NCBI GenBank assembly: GCA_037693485.1
Contig: CM075349.1
Span: 29,767,501 to 29,831,500, forward strand
Source of the DNA: Kitagawia praeruptora
Lineage: Eukaryota > Streptophyta > Magnoliopsida > Apiales > Apiaceae
Reading direction: 5' to 3'
Length of the DNA stretch: 64,000 nucleotides
Part shown: positions 56,892 through 64,000 of the stretch, piece by piece
Numbering within the stretch: position 1 is the stretch's first letter
Layout of the letters: every line of letters starts with the position of its first letter
Notes under the pieces: model-generated
Database searches by the model: none
What the model was told of the DNA's origin: nothing
What the model saw: the letters and a program-made list of their open reading frames with translations, nothing else
Position numbers and translations under genes: made by a program

Positions 56892-59800
56892 TCAAATTTG
56901 ATTAACAAATAACTCATAGTCAGAATCGATGTCACTTCCACCAGAAAGTTCATCAAAATCAATGTCGCTATCAGATGGAAACTCTGGTCGAGTGTAATCA
57001 CAAGTATCACATGTATAAATTTGATCATCAAATTCATCATCATCGGTGTAATCATTTGGGAGCGTAAGATCCTTTATCTGTGGAGATAGCTTTCTTATTT
57101 TATCACCTTCAAACTCAGCAAGTAAGAAACACATCCGCAGGTCAAGAGACTCAAGATGAACGCAGTTCTTAAGAATGGCCAGCAAGCCAAAAATTGAAAT
57201 CTTATTTCCATGGAGTTTCAGATGACGTAGTCCAGGCATGTTTTCTGCAATAGCTAGAGCATGTTCATTACACCCCATATGTGGGCACTTATATCTTGAC
57301 TTGTTCAATTTGAATGATTTCAGCTGAAGGCAACAACTTCCTGCAACTTCAATAGTTTGCATAGAGACGGGGATGCCATAAATGTGGAGTTCCTCCAACA
57401 ATGGAAGTTTTTTAACCATGTCAATCAACCCTTCATTCGTAATGTTAGAGCAAGATTCAAGATGTAGACATCTCAGCTTGCTTGATCTGGAAACATGTTG
57501 GAAAGGAAGGCGAGTAAAGTCAGTATTCACCTACATGTGACCACCATATATATGTGACATCCATTTGGTTATTGCTAACAACAGATTAATTGCACACATA
57601 TCGAAAATTGAACATTTATTTTACAAACAGACATTTGGTGATGGATAATTCATTCATAACCATGACACATTTGCAGTGGAAACTATAAATACCAAGTCCA
57701 GCATTTACAGTTTTACTAAAACTGAAATTTAGGAGCCCGCTTTAAGTAATAAAATCAGTTTATTTGGTACTCGGATTTAGACAATTTCTAGTAAATTAAC
57801 TTTTTTAAGGCTTGAAAGCTCTGTAGATTGCTAGAAGAAACGTAAAAGTAGTTCCAACTTTGCCAAGATTGAACCTAAGAGAGATTTGGTATCAAACCTA
57901 TTATGCAAATTGACCAAAGCAAGGTATTGAATTTACGAAAGAGGAAAATCATGAAAAGGTGCAATATGAGATAACACATAATTCATCCGAATAAAAAAAA
58001 CTACTGTCCTACCTCATATGCCTTCGATTTCTTATTACCTCTTCCTTGAAAGCTGATATTTCTTCTATCGCTTTCTTTAATCAATTTCTCTTGTATGTGT
58101 AACATTGCAACATTACGACCGAGAAAATAGAAGAAAAAGGCAATTCAAGTATACATTAAGCAGTGGAAGGAGAAAGTAACTGGCGGAATACAAAATCATG
58201 GCAGTAATTTTACGTAAGAGCTCAAACTGAACCAACACAATGATTACACTTCCATTGGAGGCTTGTCATTGACGGAGAACACCACTGGACAAGTGATAAT
58301 AATAGGAAATTCTTATATATACCACTAAATAGTAAAATGAATTTAGTGTAGAGAAATTATCAAAGTTATGCGGACTCAAGTACGAGTATCGGAGACAGGT
58401 GCAGATCCAAGTATCAGATTCTAAGTTTTAAAGAATTTAGGATCCGTGGATATGAATCTAATGGATCCAAAATTGGACACAGGTCCGGGGATTATATACT
58501 AGACAAGTAAATTATGCAGTTTGTATTACATACAAGAAAAACACTCCAATTGTCACCGGATAAGTAAAGATTGTGAGAGACTTTGAACAAACAAGTACCT
58601 CACTAGGAAAGCAATTGCTTTTTGAAGATATAAGATTGATTTAGTGGGTTTTGCCAACACTAAAATGTGTAGATCCATTTAGTAACATTGGTACTTTTTA
58701 AAAATATAAGACTCAGTTAATGGTTTTTGCCAACACTAAATTATACAGATCCATTTAGTAACATTCGGCATTCGCCAACGGGTTAAGTTTTAATAAGAAG
58801 ATATGCTAATGCACAACCCGATACTATAATAAGGACAAAGCTATTGGCTGTGCTAAAATATTTGAAGCTATAGCTATAATTTACGTAAAAATAGTAACTT
58901 TTGGTGCTAAAAAGCACTGTATCTCCAATGCACAGCTCTAAAACTAACTAAACTTGTTTCAAATTTTACAAACTTCTCTCCAAGAGATATGGTGGTAAAA
59001 CAGCTCTCTAAACTTGTTTTAAATTTAACTAACTTCTCTCCAATCGTCAATGATTTATCTCTATCTATTTCCCCACACCTTTTTCACTTTTCCAGTGATG
59101 TGGCAAATATAACACCATCTATAATTTGTTCTATATATAGCATCAATGAGCATCGTGCAATTTTAGTACAATGTTTAGCACACACTGGATTCAAAAATTT
59201 TATTTTTTTGTGTAAAATTACAGATATAGCACCATATTTAGAACATTTCCAATAGTGTGCTAAACACAATGCTATATCTATAATCTGACACAAAAAATGA
59301 AATCCACCAAACCAATAGTGTGCTAAACATTGTGCTAAAATAGAACAATGCTATAGTTGGTCCTATATATAAAACAAAATACAGATGGTGCTATATTTGC
59401 TACACACCAAACAAGTAAAAAAAAGTGTAGGAAACAAATGAAGAAGGAAAATCATTGGCTATTGAAGACAAGTTAGATAAATTTCAAACAAATTTTTTTT
59501 TTTTTTGACAGAACTAACATTCACATGGATGAATTGTATCGAAATTTAGTTACATTTAGAACTATGTACCAGTAACATGGAGCAACACCTATTAAACCAA
59601 TACACTAAAATACACTAGAAATCTAGAATATCGCAAAACATACATTTACACTAAAATACACTAAAAATCTAGAATACCGCAAAACATAACATATACCTAT
59701 CGGAGATATACTTCAGCAGAGGATTATCCCCATAGTAACTGAGCCGAAAATCAATCAATTGTCCGCAGCTCCATTCGACAGCATTACGAGCCATCTTATT

Positions 59801-60022
59801 TACCAGAATATCCCATTTGCTACGATAACCCGAAATCCTAAGATCCACAACCCGCCACATTTCGGGGCGAGAGCAAATTTGTCGCCAGGTATGACACACT
59901 TTCCGACCACTAGCTATTAGATAAAGTGTACCTACTCGCTCAAGAAACGACGTCGTTAGCTCCTCCGGGAGTTCCTGCCAGTTGGGAGTTCTATTCGCCT
60001 GTGAAATTGAGGTGGGCCCCAT
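56892..60022 (-). CDS. F-box/LRR protein, SKIP19-like (two exons: 60022-59697, 57486-56892)
   Basis: Exon 1 (326 bp) starts MGPTSISQANRTPNW and holds the F-box (ELPEELTTSFLERVG, VCHTWRQICSRPEMWRVVDL). The donor AG^GTATATG (59697/59696) and acceptor TTTCCAG^ATCAAGC (57487/57486) join in phase to give ISDRSSKLRCLHL, the expected family sequence across this joint. Total 921 bp, 306 residues. Exon 2 holds leucine-rich repeats (LHLESCSNITNEGLIDMVKK, LPLLEELHI, CCLQLKSFKLN, MPGLRHLKLHGN, CVHLESLDLRMC) and an acidic C-terminus (DDDEFDDQ, SDSDIDFDELSGGSDIDSDY). It should act as substrate receptor of an SCF ubiquitin ligase. I chose the ATG at 60022 because it aligns with the pseudogene start; in-frame ATGs at 60118 and 60157 exist. 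The 2.2-kb intron holds repeats; a Tourist-like element begins 184 bp upstream. Confidence 0.87.
58620..58767. repeat. Two tandem units of about 74 bp in the intron
   Basis: Both units share TTTTGCCAACACTAAA and AGATCCATTTAGTAACATT, with several differences, in the F-box/LRR intron. Confidence 0.75.
58840..59440. repeat. Degenerate Tourist-like sequence in the intron
   Basis: Repeated fragments such as AATAGTGTGCTAAACA and TGCTATAGTTGGTCCTATAT resemble the interior of the element at 60206-61733 (CCAATGGTTTGTGCTATAT). Ends could not be fixed; several overlapping remnants are likely. Confidence 0.45.
59602..59693. repeat. 46-bp tandem duplication next to the exon 1 splice donor
   Basis: ACACTAAAATACACTA(G/A)AAATCTAGAATA is repeated with a period of 46 bp, the second copy ending three bases from the GT donor at 59696-59695. 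Confidence 0.8.
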
Positions 60023-60205
60023 TGAGTTCAGTGAGAAATTGGAGAGTAGATTAGTAGAATGAATGTTAGGGTTTGAAATGTTGTTGGTGAAGATGAATTG
60101 GAGAGTACTCCCGTCCATTATATCGGGAAATTTGACGCGCAGAAAAGTCAAATGCATTATATAATGGACCAGAGGGAGTATTATTTAGGGATTTTAAACA
60201 TATAA

Positions 60206-61733
60206 GAGCATGCACAATGGTTGTGCTAAAATAAATGGAATTATTATTATAATATAATACTAAAAAGTGGTTTTTTATGTTAAAATAACATGTTTCTAGA
60301 GATGCACAAAAGGTCCATCGGGCCGGGTTTTGACCGGTCTTTGAAAAGCCCGGGCTTTGACTTTGACCGGGCCGGGCTTCTGTGAAAAATGTGAGCCCGT
60401 TTAGGCCCTTTAAGCGGGTCGCGGTGGGCTTTTTTCCGGGCCTGAAGCGGGCCGGGCCGGGCCGGATCGGGCTTTTTCCGGGATCAAATCGGATCGAGAT
60501 TTTATGTTACATAAGAATGTTTTTTATGTAATAATGGCAGACATGTGTTTAACAATCTATTTTGCCGATACAAATATTACATTTATCGATTTACTTTTTG
60601 ATTTGATGATATATTAATTGATTACAATCAATTATACAGTCAATTTCTTCCTAATGGCTGCATATACAATCAATTATACAATCAATTACTTCCTTATGGA
60701 TGTCTGTATATATTCGATGAAATAATCTTTCTCTCCTTTCACAATTCGGTTTCAGCATCTCAGGTATATTGTTGGTTGTAATAGACTGTTTTTGCAAATT
60801 AGTATGATGTTTGAGTTGAATTATTTTTGATTTAGTATTGGTTGATTGTAGAAATTAAGTTATTGATTGTGTTAGTGTTATAGAGGTCGAGTTTACTGAG
60901 AATTTTTCTGTGAATTTTCGTGATGATTTTGCTTTGATTGAGTGCTTGAATTGGTTACTAGAGTAGGGTTAGTTGGGGAGAGTTTAAAGGGAGGTCGTTT
61001 CTGTCCACAAGGGAGTACTACCAGAAAGACGGAAAAGAGCTTCCTTCTACTAACTTGTTTTCGTTCATGTATCGTAATATATGCATATAAATAATCTTAT
61101 TATTAATAATGAATATGTAAATATATATGTACTTAAATTATTTTTATATTTGTAGGAAGTGTAAATACATAAATATTTATGTCAGTATACTAGAATAATC
61201 GAATTTTACCCGAGCTTTTTCGGGCCGAACCGGGCTTTTAATCGGGCCGGGCCGAAGACCGGGCTTTTTAAAAGACCGGGCTAAGACCGGGCTTTTGCCG
61301 GGCCGGGCCGGGCTTTGCCCAAAAATGTAGGGACCGTTTAAGGCCCTCGGGCCGGGCTTTGACCGGGCTTTGCCGGATCGGGCCGGGCCAGATTTTCGGG
61401 CTCGGGCTTTTTGTGCATTTCTACATATTTCCAATGGTTTGTGCTATATCTTATTTCATATTTAATCTTTTTGGGATTTTTGTGTTAAAAAGGTCATGAA
61501 GCAAATCAAATGTAGAATTGATTTCCTTCCTTTTGATATTTCCCACTCACTTTTTACCTTTTTGAGATGTTTCAAAATATAGTACAATGCTATAGTTTGT
61601 GCTACATATAGCACAAATTATAGCATTGTGCTATTTTAGCACAAACTATAGAACACCATTGGATTTCAATATTTTGTAATTTGTACTATAATATAGCTAA
61701 AGCACAAGATATAGCACACCATTGGACTTGCTC
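60206..61733. mobile_element. Tourist-like (PIF/Harbinger) MITE interrupted by a hAT element
   Basis: Ends GAGCATGCACAATGGTTGTG and, inverted, GAGCAAGTCCAATGGTGTG, with TAA duplications at 60203-60205 and 61734-61736. The arms contain GTGCTATAT or TGCTAAAATA. The middle is the hAT element 60297-61423. It lies in the promoter region of the F-box/LRR gene. Confidence 0.75.
60297..61423. mobile_element. Non-autonomous hAT element with GGGCCGGGC subterminal repeats
   Basis: Inverted ends TAGAGATGCACAAAA and TAGAAATGCACAAAA; target duplication CATGTTTC/CATATTTC (7 of 8). Each end has a dense array of CGGGCCGGGCTTTT-like motifs (60320-60480 and 61210-61405), a marked GC island in AT-rich DNA. The interior (60490-61170) has no transposase. 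Confidence 0.78.
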
Positions 61734-61802
61734 TAATAGGCCAGTTTGGTACATGACTTATTTTCGACTAAAAATTTTATATTTTGATAATTTTTTTATA
61801 TA

Positions 61803-62038
61803 CTTCCTCCGTTCCAGTCGGCTTGTTTTTACAGACGGCTAGGACACGGAGACCAAAGAATATAATTTAAATAGTGGGTGTAGTAGTATAGTGGGTGTAA
61901 TAGTGTAAAGTGTTGAAAAAGTAGATTGAAGTAGTGGATGTAATAATTTATTTTATTGTTAAAAGTTACTCCGTACTATTTTTGATATGTAAAGAAATGG
62001 ACGAGATAACTGTAAAGAATCCGTTGGGACGGATGGAG
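61803..62038. mobile_element. Stowaway-type MITE
   Basis: CTTCCTCCGTTCCAG at the left and GGGACGGATGGAG at the right, flanked by TA on both sides; 236 bp. Confidence 0.72.
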
Positions 62039-62275
62039 TAATTATTTAGGATATGTTTGATATTCTATAAGTTTGCAAGAAAAGTTAATTTTTTTTATGA
62101 AAAAGTTAGAAATTTCTAACTTTGTTTTAAAATAAGTTAACTTATTCTTAAAAAAAGTTCTCAAACACCCGAATGTCTAATATTTTTTTTTTTAATTTTA
62201 GGCTTCCTTTTTTTATACATAACTTTTTTCTCAAAAACTGTTATAAAAAGTGGAGAGATATTTTACAAGATAGTA

Positions 62276-62534
62276 CTCCCTCCGTCCCTTAATGTTTTTC
62301 CTGTTTTGACTGTACACGTTTGCCAACGCATACTTTTGATTGTTAATATCTTGAATTTCGTATTAGTATTAAATATAAAAACTTCACTGTATTAAAGTAC
62401 TCATAAATACGAATCCAGGAACATCACTCATGACTATATTTGGTCTTATAAATTAGATGTAAATTAGTAATTTGTCTCATGTTATGAACAGTCCCGACAT
62501 ATGAAACAAGAGAAACAATAAGAGACGGAGGGAG
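62276..62534. mobile_element. Stowaway-type MITE
   Basis: CTCCCTCCGTCCCTTAATG and AGAGACGGAGGGAG inverted ends with TA duplications (62274-62275, 62535-62536); 259 bp. Its interior differs from the copy at 61803. Confidence 0.8.
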
Positions 62535-62536
62535 TA

Positions 62537-63371
62537 TGGTTTAATAATAATTTATGAATTTTATAAGATTGTTAATTTTAATTTTACATAAATTCTTGTA
62601 AAATTAGTAGAATTTGACAGATTTTGATGAAATAATTTTTATAAATTCATTAAAATCCAATAAATTTTAGCCGATTTTTAAATTTTAAAAATATATTCGC
62701 AATTTTTTAAAATTCACCATTTTATTAAATTCAAAAAAAATCATGAATTATGAATATCACTAAATTTTGAAGGATTTTTCAAATCAAAATTTAAATTTTA
62801 AAAGTCATTTTAAATCCCAGTTGAATCCACCCAAATATTTTTTTTTAAAAACATTTAATAATCCAAATGGAAAATCATTAAATTTTATTTTAAATTTTTA
62901 AAATTCAAAAGAATACTTTAAATTCCAATTGAATACACCCTAGGTAAGGTAAATTGAAATCGAAGTATTAGAATAGTGAGCAGACTTTCACACATCGACA
63001 AACATCAAACCTCAAGTTTAGCAGTTGCGGCATCAAGAGTAATAGATTTCGTCATCGCTCTAGTTATGCATCCTAAACTTTCTTTAGACCAATTAAAGTG
63101 AAGAACATGAATAAGAGTTATGAATTTGTTCAAAATCTTTTCATTTAAAAACTTTCGTAATTTAACATGTCTATCCATATGAAATAAGTCTTACAAAAGT
63201 AAACTTGAATTCTGGGTGACAAACTTTTCACGGGGCATTTACTGAAGAAAATATATTGATCTGTCTTCGTTTAACATATGTCTACCTATGTGAAATGAGC
63301 CATCCAGAAGCAAATTTCAATCATAATGACAAGCTTTCACGGGACATTTGCCGAAAGAGATACTCCGTATA
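62537..63371. other. AT-rich spacer, no gene seen
   Basis: Many AAATTTTA-like runs; no frame or structured repeat that I can support. GACA(A)GCTTTCACGGGACATT and GACAAACTTTTCACGGGGCATT near 63220 and 63330 form a weak direct repeat. Confidence 0.4.
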
Positions 63372-64000
63372 TAGGGGTGTAAATGAGCCGAGCCGAGCCG
63401 AACTCTAAAATGTTCATGTATCGTTTGTTAAGAAATTATCGAACTCGAACTCGAGCTCGAACTTGAATCGAGCCAAAAAATATGTTTGAGCTCGGTTCGT
63501 TAAGATAAAATGTTGTTCGTGAACAGTTCACGAACACCTCACGAACCTGTCTCGTGAACTTACTCACGAACTTTTGCTTTCGAACAACTCATTAAGCTTG
63601 TTCACGAGCTTGTTCATGTAATTATGGTCACGAATAAATCTCAAACATTGCTCACGAACTTATGCTCACGAGCTCACTTACGAGCAACTGATTAACTTGT
63701 TTCCTTATTTTTGTATACAAAAATCTAATATTTAAAAAATCAAAAAGTTCAAAATTAAATAATTAAATTTTTGTCTCAACACTAAAAATAATAATAAATC
63801 ATCAACCAATAAAATTCTCACATTTCCAATTCCAAAAAACAAACAAAGTTTGATTTAAAAATAAAGGACAAAGAAACGTAATTGTTTGATATAAACAAAC
63901 TTAAGTTATTAAAGCTTAATCATTTAAAATTCTGAGGCTTGCACCACTGCACCAGCTTGTACATATATATATTCTTGTTAACATTTCTTGGAAAAACATG
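63372..64000. mobile_element. Left end of a hAT-like element running out of the window
   Basis: TAGGGGTGTAAATGAGCCGA is followed by repeated GAGCCGAGCC, CGAACTCGA and GTTCACGA motifs, a subterminal array as in the other hAT-type ends. The first ten bases equal those of the inverted end at 51031. The right end is not visible. Confidence 0.55.

Noticed and set aside
61177..61434. Minus-strand ORF rich in Ala/Arg/Pro/Gly
   Set aside because: It is a translation of the GC-rich subterminal repeats of the hAT element.

Overview
This window is nuclear DNA of a flowering plant, almost certainly a eudicot. The evidence is Ty1/copia Sireviruses, a Tat-lineage Ty3/gypsy element, Helitron, hAT, Mutator, Stowaway and Tourist-type elements, AT-rich spacers, GT-AG introns and plant F-box genes. 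The look of the Sirevirus proteins makes me think of Apiaceae, but that is only an impression. Most of the 64 kb is nested mobile DNA. I support two probably functional host genes (both F-box, minus strand), one F-box pseudogene and two captured or decayed host-gene fragments.

Layout. 1-4882: end of a long LTR-like sequence abutting a broken copia element with its 3' LTR. 5004-5341: exon 1 of an F-box/LRR pseudogene. 5389-33627: one Ty3/gypsy Tat element with target duplication AACTG (5384-5388 and 33628-33632). A Sirevirus (5420-17545, minus strand, target duplication CCACT) has split its 5' LTR. A second, 5'-truncated Sirevirus (24457-32924, plus strand) lies just inside its 3' LTR. Between the gypsy integrase and that second Sirevirus lies a two-exon fragment of a host gene plus patchwork filler DNA. 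Removing the gypsy element rejoins the upstream region of the F-box pseudogene; the rejoined right flank matches the intact paralogue near 60 kb.

33628-51039: a Mutator-type element (34475-35304), a small TIR element, then a 14.4-kb interval (36594-51031) with hAT-type ends and a perfect 8-bp target duplication GCCCTTTG. Inside are other TIR elements, a short-chain dehydrogenase pseudogene, an unusual array of near-palindromic GGTTCT..AGAACC motifs, an intact F-box/FBA gene (47101-48273) and a Helitron (48913-50721).

51146-55584: a complete but decayed copia element with 206/207-bp LTRs and target duplication GGTTG. 56892-60022: an F-box/LRR gene (SKIP19-like) with two exons and a 2.2-kb intron; the splice junction is supported by phase and by family sequence. 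60206-61733: a Tourist-like element containing a 1.1-kb hAT, upstream of that gene. After it come two Stowaway MITEs and the start of another hAT-like element at 63372.

The most unusual signals are: an antisense ORF present in both Sirevirus copies between pol and the env-like gene, with a TATA-like box in one copy; the giant hAT-bounded interval carrying an intact F-box gene; the motif array at 40.2-45.6 kb; and the repair-like junction at 23.8-24.5 kb.
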